The notes under the pieces: generated by a model
Seen by the model: the letters and a program-made list of their open reading frames with translations, nothing else
Databases searched by the model: none
What the model was told of the DNA's origin: nothing
Shown here: positions 1-15,778 of the stretch, in pieces
Layout of the letters: each line of letters begins with the position of its first letter
Numbering within the stretch: position 1 is the stretch's first letter
NCBI GenBank assembly: GCA_037389465.1
Contig: JAZARR010000197.1
Span: forward strand, 7,025,001-7,089,000
Direction of reading: 5' to 3'
DNA: 64,000 bases
Origin: Baylisascaris procyonis
Lineage: Eukaryota; Nematoda; Chromadorea; Rhabditida; Ascarididae
Made by a program: the position numbers and the translations under genes

Positions 1-2244
1 TATTCTGAACTAAATCCAATTAGATGCTATGTGAAATTCTCAGAATATCCATGGATAAAAATTTAGAAATGGTTGTTTCAACTATTTTTATTTTTGCTCA
101 TCTTATATAAATTGAAAAGAGTAAAAGAAAATGAACTTATATTTATTTGCATGCGATATATTGCAAATAATATGTTCTTTAAGATTCTTGTCTAGTTGTA
201 AAGACCAAAAAAAAAAACCATACAAATTTATAAATTTTCAAATATTTATTACTACATTTATTCAACTATAATTATAGGAATTAAGAAAAACGAAAACATA
301 ACTTAAACATTGAAAAACAATCCATTCTTTTGCATTAAAATCACAAAATTTATTTTCAGTATGAAATTGCGAAATGCATCTATCAAAAATAGTACAGAAT
401 CCATTCGAATCTATCGAAGGGTAATAATAATGAAATATTGGAGACACGTTGATGATAATAAAATTTCTTCGCATCTTTATATGTATTTATTTTAAATGTT
501 CATAGATTATTGTTAATGCTTTTTAATAAGAATAAAAAATGTTGATGCGTATAATTTTTTAAAGCAATTCTGAGCATTAAAAATTTCATTAAAATGGTAA
601 CACTGCAAAAGTCGATTTAGAGCTATTCAGAATTCGCGAAATTCTTTGGAAATTTTGACAGAAAATTTCTTTCATATTTTTAGGAATCAGGGAGTGATAT
701 TCCCCCTCCCCCCCCCCCTTCCTCTCCTTTCCCACCTCCTTGGTTGTTGCACTTTCATCACAATCGTATTATTCCCTCGTTATTGTTGTTGTTGCTGTTT
801 CATGCGATAAAGGCGACCCAATTTGAGATGAACTTATCGCTTTTGGTAATCGTTCTTCTGGTTGCAAGGCAAGCATCACACCTATAATTATTTCGTTATT
901 GATGATAAATAAGTAAGCAATAGCCTACTAGAAAGTATTGCTGAAATATGCGCACTGCTTTATCATTGCACAACTTGAAATGAATTTTGCTTCAGTTAAG
1001 TACACCTAAACGACCGTTAAGATCGATGTAAAACAACAACCAATGTAAGATGAAAATAAAAATAATTTCATAGGAATACTATGATAATGTCATCGCAGCA
1101 ATCATCATTGTAATCAATCGAATATGAAATTTCTCACGTTCAATGAACTCATTGCAGTTAAATTAGCCAATTGCCGGCAACGGTTTTCAACATAAAATGA
1201 AGAACATTCCGAACAAAAAATTTAACACCAAAACTAAAATTACTGTTTCCCTCATAATTTCTCTTTAATATTTTTGATTCTTTTTTTGATGCATTCATGT
1301 GCCCTTCATTCTTAATACTGATACTGATACTTGATACTTAGTCGTCCTTGATATCGAAATAGGGAAGAATTTCGTTAGGAATAATAAATAGAGTTAACGT
1401 TTCACGACTTCGCTTTTTTTTTGAGAAAATCGTAATTGATTTGAAATTACCTGTAGAGAAGGTAATTAGATAGACGTAAAATGCTTCATGAATAGCCGGA
1501 TATAGACGTTGCTTCATCTGTAAGCATCTCATAAAACCCACCGCACATCCTGTTAGTAATGATAGCCGTAAAAGATACCATACATTGCGATTACGGTTAC
1601 GAAAGCCTCCAATACTGAAATTAAGTTTTAGGCGCCAAGCTGAATTTCATCATGAATGGGTGAACGAAAAGTTTGTTACAGAGTTGATTTCGATCAGCAT
1701 CGATTATTTAACTGTCATTGATAAGCTCAAACAATCGTCCATGTTGAGCTTACATTCTCGTGGGTTTTTGCCTAAGCCGATAATATTTCACTGCTGCATT
1801 AAAGTTGTTTGCCTGCCAACTTAGTTAATTAAAGCCGCAAACTTAGAAACTTTGGCAGTTCTCAAATAGCAGAAAAGTATTGTTGTCCATTCAGCTTGAA
1901 TTGTAATGGATGAAAATCACCGCTAAATACTTCGTCAACTAGATGCATGATTACATGAAGTTTTTTTGGGGGGAAATGTGTCAGTCAATAATGAGATTGG
2001 CAATTAACTATTAAACAGTATCTGTTCAAACTGTTTTCGGCTTATGAAGGAGGGAGGAAGTGATGTGGTGTACAGAGACCTCAAGATCTTAGCATTTGAT
2101 GGGATCTATTGCTTGCGGGTTAGTCAAACGTTAGAGAAGCTCATTTCGATCCATTAGCGAACTATTTCCGTTTTTTATAATGCATCACGATGAGAAGCTA
2201 GGTGAAGAGGAATTCACAATTTTCTGATGTGAGAAACACCCCTT

Positions 2245-2691
2245 TTGGCATATTTCACTTGGTGTTCATTCAATAGCCTGAGGCAATGTGGGTCGCAGAT
2301 GAGCCGAGATAATAACGAGTTTCGTGCGCCTATGGAACTTCGGATACAGAGAAAAAGAAACTGCTATGTGAGAGCTGGCAAACTTGTGAGTGCGTCTCTT
2401 CAAACATCTTACCCAAAAAAGCACTCTTTACTGATATTTCAGAGGCAATACAAGTGCGAATTCCCCACGGTTGATTTATGCGCTCGGTTTTGCATGATGC
2501 TGTCGGTTTCGTTAGCAATACTCGTTCTAATCGCAAATCGGTCTATTTATATGCTACCTACTTCTATACCTATCGGCTCATTGTGTTCTGCCCATTTAGT
2601 GCCTGAGGCAATATCGCTCACAGATAAGCCGAGCTCTTGTCTCAGTACGATAACACGGATGCATGTTTATCATACTTTGCTATCACCTTAA
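2245..2691 (+). other. Unrecognised ORF, possible small gene
   Basis: A 148-codon open stretch in a block richer in G+C than its surroundings. It contains a hydrophobic segment (MMLSVSLAILVLIA). A consensus donor CTT|GTGAGT at 2386 and acceptor TATTTCAG ending 2442 would delimit a 57-nt intron in frame. I recognise no family. It may be chance. Confidence 0.2.
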
Positions 2692-5600
2692 CATTTATCA
2701 ACTAAATTTAGGGGTCTAAAGAGATACGATGCATTTAGAAATTATATTTGCCGTATTGCAGATTTTTAGTCACAATTGCAGCTTATATCATATTTCAAAG
2801 ATATCCTATTTCTTATGATTCAATTAGCTATTAAAAAAACCAAACGAAATATAATTTTAATTTCTTTATTAATCGCTTTATATTCGCTCATGTATTTATG
2901 CTCGCTAATTTTTTTTTCGTTTTCTTTGCAATCATTTATTATCGCTATGCAAATCTCTGAAATTTCAAATCTATGTCCTATATTGCAAATATTCCAAAAA
3001 TTTTCGAAGCAAATGATAGATCAAAAAATAGATAGAGATTCATTACTCAAATCCTTTCAATATTGCATGCTAATGTTTTTTGCTCACAAATAGCGAATAC
3101 ATAACGACAAAAATAAGAGCGAACTTATTCTCGAGGGTATATCCATCAATCATGCAATATCGCTTTCCTTTAGCATTTGAAGATTTTATGAAATTTTATG
3201 AAAATGCTGTAACGCAATGGGTCACTTCAATTCTTTCTTCAATAAACCTGGCTCATCTAAGCGGAGTGAGAGCGTGAGTTGACACGAGAATATGGGAAGC
3301 CTATAGGGATAAGAGTGACCGGCGATTTTATATAGCTAAACTACGGGATATCTTCGCACTTTGAACAAGGCTCGCCTTAAATTCTATATAAATATACTAG
3401 CCGTCCATTACTGCAAAGAGGAAAATAAAAAATCTGCGATCGTTAAGGTAAAGATTATTGCAAATTTCAATAGTACAGCGAGAAAGCACTTATTAGAACC
3501 AACTTACATCGAAGCACTGAAGACCTCAACTTTATAAAGAAGAGGAATTGCTAGAACTATTTAGATATTCATCTAAAAACTCACTTGTTACTTTTACTTT
3601 CTTTTCTTCGTCCCCTCTCTTTTAATTAATTTTTCTTTGCAACATCCACAACTCCCTCTACCGTTCCTCCTTTCTCTCTCTCCGAAACTCTCCCTCTCTA
3701 TTTTCCAATCGTTTAAATTTGGTCTATTGCTTGTTTAGCCTATTTGATTGTTTTTAAATTCGGTTTGATTGATATTTTCAGATCACGAAATTCTTATCAG
3801 TTTTTGCATTGTTATTCGATTGATTCGGTTCCCTCTGAATTGACATAATTCATTAACACAACTAATTATTTAATACACACCATAAGTATTCTTCCCTATA
3901 ATTTCTATAACAACCCATCCTGTCCAATTTTCTCTTGTTAGTGTAAGCTATCTTGTTTGATTTGTTGAAATTCAGATAATCATAAAGTTTAAATAGATGC
4001 CCACATCTTAAATAAGCTTAAATAAGCTTTAATTGGCATTAAAGCACATAAATTTTGCGCATAATTTCCCAGGAAACAAAATAAGATGCCGCAATTTCGA
4101 CGATAAATCGATCTATTTTGCTTTCATTATCGTGCGTTCAATATTCGTCAACCATTATCACATCAAATATGCCACTATTGAGAAAAAAACTTCTTATATG
4201 ACAAGATGAAGCCTCTACTTGTTTTTGATTTTTTTTCATCAGTTATTTTATCTCTTTTATTTCTCCGGAAAAAAATTTTTGAAATCACAAAAAAAACTTA
4301 CATAAGAAGAGCCCACGTCATAAAAACGATCAATACTGATAAATATATTCGTTCTGCATATCCACATTTAGATAGATGATGCTCAACAATTGCTCCAGCT
4401 GTCATTGTGCTCATCTCTATTTCAAGCTTCTGATTCAACGACCTAAATTTAATGGTTTTAAATATCTTGAACAGTACAATAATAAACTGAAATTAACAGG
4501 ATAAACTATGGGTTTCGGATAAATTACAGACGGGATCAAATGCAGCCATAGATGTGCTTCCTGGCTCTTTCGGACGATCAGCTAAGCAAATAGAGCGGTA
4601 GATATATTTTTTCATTGCTTTTGTGATGATAGGAAAGCTTAATTTTATGAAAACATCACATCCGTTTCAACTCACCTATTTAATCCTTAATGATAAAAGA
4701 AATTTTTTGTGTCATTTTCCCCATTTTACTGCATTAATTTTGTATTGTTTCTCACTTTATGAGGAATCAGTTCCTATCCATATACTACATTTGCAACCAA
4801 AAACAGCAAACTCCCTCTCAACCCCCCCTCCCTCCACCGAAATCATAGAAAAAAGCAATGCGTTGATTATTAGCATTACAAATGAGCTACAAATACATGT
4901 TGCTTTTGAATACGTCGACAGCTTTGTTTGCTAACATAACATTTAGGGTGCAGTTGAAAGCGTACTTCTTTCCTTTTTATCTCTCGTTCGGCCTTTCTCG
5001 ACCAATATGAAACGGAAAGATAAAAGAGAAGAAAAACCAGCAATTACCTTTTACTTTAGAAATCCATCTGCAGATTGATTTTTGAGTAGAGGTCATGATG
5101 GGGCGTGGAAGGAGGAAGGAAAGTAAGGAAAATAGCGCATCTATGAAGTAACCAAATATAGAATACTTTTTGTTGTAAATTACCAGGTAAAATGGCAGCT
5201 ATATTGATCATTAGAATATAGATCCAACAAAAATATATTCTAGTAACCTATGTAATGATAACTCTTGTAAATGCTTCAATTTTTACAGTATTCAATATAC
5301 AACAAGAGAACCGTTGTTATAGTATATCACCGCAATAAGTTAGCATCAATAATCAAAATTTGTGTTATATTTTATAAATCCATTTGCTTATTGCTTTTGA
5401 GAATGGACAATACATTACTATATTCCCATCTAATGTTTTCAATTTAATTCCCTCTATTATACAATTTCCGAATACTTCAGAATTATTTCAAATAGAATAC
5501 TTCATTAAGGATTATATGTTAATGAAAATAATTACCATATATAACCATGCATCCAGATAGGACTGAAAAGGAAATCCAATATCTGATAACTGAGAAAACA

Positions 5601-5778
5601 CGCTATAAGTAGTCGAAATGCAAAATTGAATTTATCGCGAAGTTTCTGCTCATCGAATGAAATTTCCTCTTTGGGTAAAAATAACGCAAACATAATCAAA
5701 ACACCTGAAAATATTCTTTTATCAGATATTAGTCGAAAGTTTACAACGAGATTTTTCATGTATTTATGTATAAGGGTA

Positions 5779-5842
5779 TATAGATAAGCTATACACCCTA
5801 TATAGTTAGGCTATACATCGTGTGTAGATAGGCTATACCTGG
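5779..5842. repeat. Short imperfect tandem repeat
   Basis: Three diverged units of roughly 20-24 bp share TAGATA/TTAGGCTATAC. Confidence 0.7.
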
Positions 5843-8800
5843 AGTAATCATATTTAAGTTGTACGAGATATTGCAGAAGTGCAATGTTCCAAAAAAAAAA
5901 AAATTTTGTTTATACCAGAAAAAGGTTTTCTTTCAGCGATAGTCTCTTGAGATGGCTAGCGGAAATGAGATACGTCTGATGCCTTGATTAATTTCTATCT
6001 TGATTGAGTGATATAATGCTATCGACTTAATCTACGTTCATTGTGTCATTTTTCGAGTATCCCAAAAAACATCATTACAAAGGCGTCGTGTTTTTAGAAT
6101 AATAGACAAACTATATCAATAATGCAAAAAAAGAGATCTAACAAATATTTCAAAGCAATGATGAAAGTAGCACTAATGCAAACAGATGTTATAACTTTTT
6201 AAAATAAATAACGTTGAAATTTTAGTGAAATATTTTTGAGCTTTTATTAAATGCTCTATCATCAGTGACGGGTACTTTTAGAGAAAAAAAGTCAACTCAT
6301 TCGACACACTATTTTCAATCTCTATATAGATTATTTCAGCTAATTTTTCTTCTTCAACTCCTCGAACTCTAAAATTTTTTTTTAAATAATCACTAGCTAC
6401 AATTTCTTTCTTCTTTGATTGAGCCAAATTCCACTCAATGTCATTGCTGAGTGTCGATAAGACTGATACCATTTTTAGATTGGTTGAAAACTGTCCTCAG
6501 TACGCGTTCTATCTTTTCATACAAATCTTGTTGGCGGCCCACTAGTTCACCACTATGAAAAAGATGAAGAACTTTTTCTCTGGAAAGTTGGCGCTAATAT
6601 AGTCGGCAGAATGAGTATAGGCGAGCATTAGTCAGCAACAACATAATTGGTACATTAAATCAAAAAGGTTTGATGGTTCACCACTCTTTTTTCTCCTCAA
6701 CTCCTTGCTAATTCATATTCAGTTTTTACAGCTGCTAAATATTTTCCAACATTGGTCATATATGCTTCCAACGAATTCAGCACACCTGATCACGAATATT
6801 TAAAGTTTAAGCGGTAAGGATCAAAACCTTTCATCATTATATATTTCATATTCATCGTCAACAGTAATAATAATAGTGCCGTCATGAACATTATTTATTT
6901 ATTTTTAAAAAATAGGAAGATAATAATATATCATATGAGTTGAACAATAATTAGCCTTAAACTAAACCTTAGGTAAGTTTGGGCTAAATTCTAGTTCCAT
7001 TTCTACCGTTGGGGAACTTGAACCTGCAAAAAGGCATTGAGGTACACTTCATAACATCATAAGGCTACTACAACATCAGAAGGCTGTTAATATATCATAA
7101 AATAATAATACGGCTATGGGACTACCTTTACAAATGAGAACAATTAACCATGCACTTTAACATCTATTTGAGAAGGACAAAAGTCAATGTGTCTAGAAGA
7201 CGTTATACCGATGACCTTCTAAAAGACGAGACAGTCGAGTCGACTCCTCCATCGGCCGTCCTTGACATTACTCTTTCATCTGCTGTTTGACTCATTTTGA
7301 GTGGCATTCAATTCAATAACTTGATTGAATTCTTCATACTTTCGAATTATAAAGTGGATTCTGAGATGCTCTTAAGCTTTCAATAATGATGTTGCTAATA
7401 ATGGTGAAATACGGTGAAAGAAAGGAAATCTTTTTGCCAATACACTATTAAATGCGACAGTCTAAATGAATCGATTAGAGTGAATAATTAGCTAAGATTT
7501 ATTTTTGGTTGAATGAATGAAAGAGTTCAACAATAATTTTTAGCAAATGGATAATCGTTTGCTACGAATTACTTTATTTTCAAGGATCGAACTTTAGTGA
7601 ATGTTCGACCAAAAAAATATGAAGGAAAAAATTTCATGTTATATAAATCTACTGAGGGGATTCCCTTTTCCACTTAACAATAACTGTGAATATTTTTATT
7701 CATCTATTAAAAGCTTCGTATTATTATAGGAATATCATTAAAAAGTAAAAAGTGGAAATTTGAAAAAAACAAACTCAAATTATACCTTTTTCATATTTTA
7801 TAGTATGGGTTTATGAAGTCCTAACATTTGAACAGGTGAGTTTTGTTGTCATGTTATGCCAGGATTTTGTTCACTATCCGACTACATCGATAGCATCCAT
7901 CAAATCCCTTATTGAGTTAATCAATTGTGTTTTTTCCAAGCGAAAAAAAATCCACTCCATTCCTCTAGGAAATGAATTTTATTTGGGAAGCGAATGAAAG
8001 GAAGTTAATTTGAATAAGATGAAAGATCGATGCGAATGAATTGATGAATGATTCACGATAATGAATTGCATAAATTCGATCAGCAACATTCTTTTCATGC
8101 TTGCATAGCAATCGTCTCTTCTAATGTTGATTTTAAGAGGATAAGAAATTCGCAAATTTGAGCACAAATATCACTAATTTAAAGGAAATTCTTTTCAAAG
8201 TACAATTCAAAAGTCATTCTCTGCAGAAGTTCATAAATTCTATATAGAAATTTTCATGTTTATCTAAATATTTTTTCTCTTCGTTTAAGTGTACGAATAA
8301 AACAAAAATATGTTGTGCTTTATTTTTTTAATGCATTATTCCATTAATGCATGCTATGAATTTCACCTGATTCATCAGGAATCAATCCATGAATCTCGTA
8401 TATGCAATATTCGTGCACCTGAAATATTCATTTTTTGAATGTTCTTAATTGAAATAATATCTGGATAAATGCCATTATCGCATATTTTTTTCTCAAATTA
8501 ATAAACCTATGAGGATTGAATGTCATTGTAATTTCTCAAAAAACTACGGAAAGAAGCAGAGAGGAGGAGGGGGAAACGTTAGATGATCCGAGCTCGGTTG
8601 AAGTGAAATTATAGTAACAAACTTCAGTATGCTTCAATGCTCATTATATTTTTCTTCAATGCTTATTTCAAATGCAGTTAATTTCTTGCTAATAATCATT
8701 AAATCCTCTGCTTTCTTACATAAAACGGAAATATTTTGCAGTTAAAACACTGATTATATTTCGTGTGCAATTTTCGATTCTCACTCTATATTAAACAGAG

Positions 8801-10578
8801 CTCATAGCAAACGACGTTGCATATGTAGAAAACTTAATTTTTTTTTTAAGGATAAAAATCCAAGGAAAAGTGGGATGAGGTCATATATCTTAAAAAAGAT
8901 GCCAATTTAGAATACGACGTGAAGGACTTATATTATAGTAAAGGCGTATATTTGAGGAAAAGCTTGCAACAGGAAGGGAGGGGGAGGGGTTATAAATGAA
9001 TAAATGCGATATTTAAGCTACAACGAACCTTTCCTTAAAAGAACATTCCCTTAATATTTTTCAACTTCAAATCCTTTCTCTTTTCTCTTTCAACGATTTC
9101 TTTCATCCTCAATTTTCCACTATATCAGAGAATATTGAATTCGTTTGTATGTATGCAAAAGTTGAACAATGAAGTTGGAGGATATGCAATTCGATAACGA
9201 AAATAAGGTGAATTTCGTAACAGACGAGTATATCCAGCTAGTGCAACCATCATTTGGCTATTCAATTAAGGATTCGCTTTTGAAACCATTACGAACACTC
9301 GGCATCTAATTCGATGATGCTTCTCTCTTTTTATTTGGCTTTCTTCCATCTCCGTTTCCTATATCGATTCTGAGAGCTCTTTTTTTTTTCATGAGTTTCT
9401 CTAAACTTAAGCTTCACTTCCACATATAAATTACATTATTAAGTTTTTCTATTAGGTTTTTCAACAATATATCCACTCATATGAAAGGTTTTTTTTTTCA
9501 TTAAAATATTTCAAAACAATTAGAGATAATGTCGGTTGTTGAAATGAATTTTTACTAATAATTTTTACTATTGTTGAAATGAATTTTTACTAATTTAAGA
9601 AAATTTTGAATTTTTTGAAATATAATAGAGAATTCATAAATTTACATATTTGAACTTTGCTACATACTTTTAGAAGTTCAACGTTAACTTGAATGAAATA
9701 ATCGTAATAGCCATTCGTCCGAATAGAAGAATGTTTTCAATTGGCAGTCTTTGCCACCCAACACACTATTATATTCTTATTTCCAGAAATGTAGCTATGT
9801 AAATTCGTTTATCCACCCTCTCTGCCCTTTAATCCCTACTTCTCCGTTCACTTCAGCTAGATATCGACGCGCCCTTATCCACTGGGATTCTATAGAAATC
9901 CCACATACAACCCAGGGAGTTCATAGTTCTGGTCAAGGAAGCTATCTTCCAACGTACGGAAGTTGAAGTTTATAGACTGATATCGAACAATTCTAATTTC
10001 TGAATTGAAATCGAGAAGTGATGGAATGAATGGCCATTTCATAGCGTTTGCTTGTCATAGACTGACGATCGAACATTCGCAAAGGTTGCAATCAAATTAT
10101 TCTCTAATGCAAAAAACGGATAGTAGAATATTCTGTAACGAAATGGATAACGTGCGTGCTTGGCTACCATACGTAGATGTGACCTTTCAATTTTGAATAT
10201 GTACAGATCCCTCTGTCAGAGTGAACTGATGAAGAAGGCATATTCACTGACATTTCGCTGGTTTCCATGATCTCTTCGAGCCAAGTCGGCCTTTACGAAG
10301 CCGATCTGTAAGAAAGATTCCTTCTTATAATGAGTTCGTTTTGTGGTGGCCAGAAAATACTTTGGTCTTACACCAATCCTTCTCCTCCCTTCAAGTCTGG
10401 TCCCTCCCCTCTTGCTGTTCTTTCATAAACACTTCGATTTCAAAAAAACATTTAGTAAACACTTGGAGTTTTTACTCATCGAGTGCGACATTTTAAGAAG
10501 AAACTCGCGCACAAGATGAGTTTTCCACTCTCATAAATTCATCCTTCTATAATCGTGCAATGAATCCTGTTGCGACAG

Positions 10579-10579
<1 letters not shown>

Positions 10580-10631
<52 letters not shown>
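10580..10631. repeat. (TA)n microsatellite
   Basis: An uninterrupted TA dinucleotide run of about 26 units abuts the left arm of the inverted repeat. Confidence 0.98.
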
Positions 10632-10931
<300 letters not shown>

Positions 10932-11770
10932 TTAGTGGCTGCCATCCGAAATCCTCTAATCGCTACTTAAGGCCATTTAACGCAGCCATAAATCATCCCG
11001 TAGGTTCACTTCCCTAGAGAGCAACAAAGTATTCGTTGGGATGCTTTTCACATTCAGCTTATATTGCCTCAACGATAAGAAATTAGACGGATGCAATTTG
11101 TTTTCTTCTTTTTTTCCTGCAATAGTTTCGATGAAATTTTCACAAAAAAAATCAGAATCTCCTATCGCCAATTTTTTCTAAAAATCTGCCCAAAAATTTC
11201 GTCAGATTTTCCATAATCTAGCATTCTGTCATGATATATCATATTTTCCAAGATAAAATCACTAATAATATGAATTTTAAATATAAGTTGCTTTGAGAGA
11301 AAAAATATGTTCGGAGTATTTCAAACATTTGTGGTGTTTAGTTGTGGCGATAAAAATTCCTCGATATTTCATTTATATTTCTGTCATGCTATCGTTTACT
11401 CTCTACCTTACTCGTCCTTTAAAATATACTCTATTGCAGGTAAAACTTTTAGTTCATAAGGAGGGCATTATGGTACAGTTCGAGAGGAACAGAATTTGTA
11501 CAACAGGTTTTTCAGCTCCACTTAACTAAAGTTCTTTATTATTCGATATATTTTATAGAGAAACTAATAGTTCAAGTATTCAAGTACTGAAATCACTATT
11601 AAAATGGAATGTTGGTGGATGCTGTCTGAAAAAACGACGAGCTAACGGAAAAATATTCGATCGTATAGATGGGTAAAGGAGCATTGAATTGAATTAGTAT
11701 TTTAGATGCAGGAATCTAACGGAAATTAACTCTTGGGCTAAAAAGCCCATCGTGAAAGAAAGGTAACCGA

Positions 11771-11848
11771 GCTGTGGGACTGGGAAGGGGCGAAGTGGGA
11801 AGGGAGGAAGAAGGGAGGAGAGAGGAGGAGGAAAGGAGGGATAGTTGA
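11771..11848 (+). repeat. Polypurine tract
   Basis: A long run almost entirely of G and A, for example GGGAGGAAGAAGGGAGGAG. A similar tract lies at 21794-21859. Confidence 0.85.
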
Positions 11849-14800
11849 TTAGTTTATTCAGTACTGGGTGAACTTATCCCAAAATCAGATAAAGCATGCG
11901 TTTTTGCATTCACACCGTCAATATAACAAACAGTTGGATATTGGACATTGATTATCAAAATAATTCAAGGATGAGCAATGCGATGTTTTATAGATCATAA
12001 GCTGATTTATTTGCTGACTTATGCGAGATAGATATCATAAATACTCCTGAATTTCTCCTTTTTTTCTCCAGAAATTAACCTACCGCTTATCAATTTACAA
12101 GCTGATAATGATCAATAAAATTTGACGAATCAGTAGAGAGTTCTGTTGATGTCGATGAAAATAAATGCAAAATTTTATATCACTAAGTTATGTTTATCAA
12201 CGGATAACCTGCCAGGAAACAAAGAAGATTGTGGGACCCGTTGAATATAAATACCGAATTTCAAGACTTGAAATCAAAGCTTCTACCTTATCCGTTATTT
12301 TTAATATATTTCAGTTTTTTCTTGAATCATTGGTCATATTGCAACTTCTCAGTTTGTAGCCACTGAGTTACAATGTTTGGCTTATCAGCAGAAAGGTTGT
12401 TATAACCTTACAGTAAAGCTGATAAGCCCGAAGCTTTTACTTGGTCGAGGATAGTCCAAACCGCAGTTCTCTGTCAAAGATCTCTTAGAACTTTTCAGGA
12501 AATCGCGTTAGGTTGTTCTTCAAGCGCAAATATATGCATGTGCATGTACAACGGAGATCAAAATGTGTTTCGTCTTGCAGTGTAAAAATTCATTAAAATA
12601 TCTTATTCAATGCAATTGCAAAAAAAAAGAAAAGCGAATGTGATCTTTACATTCAAATGATAGCCATCTATTCACAAATAATTTTGACAAAATATTCTAG
12701 CTTAAATAAAAGTTTGACAGATATTCAACTGATTAATTTTTTTTTATCCATCTTTTTTTCATTATCTTAGCATGCATCATTATCGATATTTTCCTATAGA
12801 ATTTCTCTATGTAATGGATTTGTTCTTGGATGCGCCTTTAAAATGCAAAACACTTATCAAACGAATTGCAAAATCGGATATGCAATTGCAAAATGAATTG
12901 CAATCGAATATTCGATTTTAAGATCCTCTTACTTTTTGATTATCTATGAATTCATTTCTCACATCGTTTTAACTTTCTTTGTTTATGCACTCTACCAATC
13001 ACACTTTGTTGAAATAAAACTTAGACCATTACTAAAACGAAATTTCATTCTAAAAATAAAAAGCTATATATTTATGAGGTGTACCATTGATTGAAGTTAA
13101 TTGAAATATATGTATACGTCGAGTGGGATTCAATTTGGCCATCCTAGAACTGCAATCATTAAGTACATCATCGTTTTAATATGAATCGTCGAATTATTTA
13201 TCGATAATATACGATCATTTCGAGTTATTTACAAATCGATATCAAATAGATTAGAAATAAAAACGAGAATATTCCTCGTAATCGATCACAAAATCATGAA
13301 ATAAAAGAAAATCTAAACTCACAAATATGATATCAATTATGTGTACATGCATTCGCACGATTCGCATCTCTAACACTATATTCTTATGCATTTTTTTCAA
13401 CCTTATTATTGCTAATAAAATCTTTCGTATCAGATATAGTTATTCGTTCATGTTCATTTATGCAAATTTATGCAAATTTATCGGCACTTACGGTGTCCTC
13501 CCCTTCTCACCGCTTTCTCCCCTTCCCCTTCCCCTCTTCTCCCGCATGCGCCTTAATTCAATCTCACAATCGGATTCCGACAATGAGCAAACGTTTTCAA
13601 TTTCGTAGGACGCAGATGGCCAAACAAATTTATAGTTATTTCAGTAGGCACTAGTTTATTGGCAAATTGTTTGCAAATTACGCATTGCACTTAGATATCT
13701 CTCAGTACTCTTGCTGAAGATTATTCAGCCCTATCAGCTAACATTGAAAATGAGGCTTTTTTCTGCAGTCCGATAATTAAACTTAACGGTTTTTTTTTTG
13801 GAGTTACAATACGGGCATACTTTATGAAATGAATCCTTATTTCTCTAAAGAAGCAGCGATTGTTCACAGCATTCTCTTGCGGTCCACAGATCCGCTGCTG
13901 AAATTAGGAGTCTATTGGCTATGGTTACAAAATTTTCTCCTGTTGCCAGACGACTGTCAACTGTAGAATGACGATTACCAGCTGTTAAGGAAAATCAGTG
14001 CGCTGTCCCCTATCCACTATCAGATGACTATTAAATTTGTTGAGAAAATTGCATACTAAAGCAAAAAGAAAAAACCATCAATTATAGCTAGAGGTGTAAC
14101 TGCCAAATATAGCCAAGAGGCATTCTTAATTAATTGACTATCCAGTGTAGTTACAGACGCCCTACTTCAGTCCCAAAATTGTTTGCCACTATCAATGTAT
14201 TTCCAATTATGGCCGAAAGAACCACTTTATAAATTTTTCGGATTTTTTTTTGTTTCCGATAGATTCAGCCATTTACATGAAAAATGCCCGAATAAATTTT
14301 CTTTCATATTGGAGAAGATTATTTTATTCTCTATGTACGAAACTGAAATAGACTCCAGAGGCTTGAAATAGACTCCATAAACCATCTCCTTTCGGAGCCA
14401 TTTTATTTGAATTCCCAAGTGGATTAATGCCTTGAAATAATTGTATTCTTGATTAAAATTCTCCAAATCTAACAGCATTAAAATTAACCCAATTTGGCAT
14501 ATTTGAGTACGCGTCTGAGTTTTTTGTATTTTTAATGTGCAATTCTTTGATAGCTATGAGAATTCGCTTCTCAAAATGAGTGTTATTAGTGGAGAGGCGA
14601 ACCGCTTAAATAGCTAATTTCATTTTTTCCCTCAAATTATCAACGAGAGGATAATCTACTTGAGTGCAATATTCTTGAAAAATTCTATCATTTGCCTTTC
14701 AAGAGCAAATTAATACACTCTTCTATAACGTTTAATTTGGTGCATTTTCTATTTCATTTTCTTGCAGTTTTCTTGTGTTTTTGAATTTTATGCAAACTTC

Positions 14801-15778
14801 TGCTATGTTTCTCGCTTATTTTTATCTGTTAATATTTAAAGCAGTAGAAAAAAAAATCTATAAATGAATTCCTAGAAATTTATAGTGAATTCATTCCAAC
14901 ATTAAAATTTCTAACTAAATTTTTACACTTATATACATAAGTGAATTTTTTTTTTTTTTGTTCTCATAGATTTTCTCTAGTGAATCCCGCTACGGTAACA
15001 TTCAAATCACGCAGAAATTTATATGAGTATATTCTTCGATATGTCTAATGTCGATTAGTTGCTTAAAAAATCTTGCAAAAATCTTCACGTAAACACATCA
15101 CGCTTCAATAAAGCAACTTTTTGAAACTTTCTCAAATTTCAATAAAAATCCATCGACTTTTTTCCAACTGTCGGAAAAAAACAATGCAAAATTGGTTTTT
15201 CTTTTTTTTTCACAAAGTAGCTAATTCACGTGCAAAACATGCTACTGCGTCAACTCGTATTTTTTTTTTTTTTTTATTTCGCGTCATTCTCAGCGCTGAT
15301 TTCTCTTTGCATTTCAATGAGTGCTTACGCACATGTTAGGTAAATGTGCTTTTTGGTTTTGGACGTCTGCCAAATTTCATCCAAAAAAAAATTTGATAAA
15401 CAAAACAGTTATTCGAGGGCGTATCATATGGTTATTTAAACAGCTTTATAAGTGTGCTTGCTTATATTTAGCAATCTCAACCAATAAATGAGTATGAAGC
15501 TGTTAGAATGCTTTATGAAAGCAATTTCTGACTGATATGCAGTTCCAGTAGAATTTTTGAATATATTAACTGGAAGATAACTCTTACAGATGGCTGGTAT
15601 GACTCGCTTTTATGTCGAAATCTACCAACCTTTAGTATAGAAAACGAGTTGACTCTTCATAACCAAATGATATACGAGTAAAAAGTGGATATTGGCTAAT
15701 TGGTTGATTTTATTTGAATGTGGGCAAGCAATGATAAAACTAAGTCAGTTAAATCTTGAAAACGAAGCAACCCGCATC

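Larger units (their letters stand above)
1..10579. other. Intergenic, no recognisable gene
   Basis: AT-rich sequence with homopolymer runs, a C-run near 702-718 and the features listed separately at 2245 and 5779. Other ORFs here are short and show no family or consistent splice structure. Confidence 0.7.
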
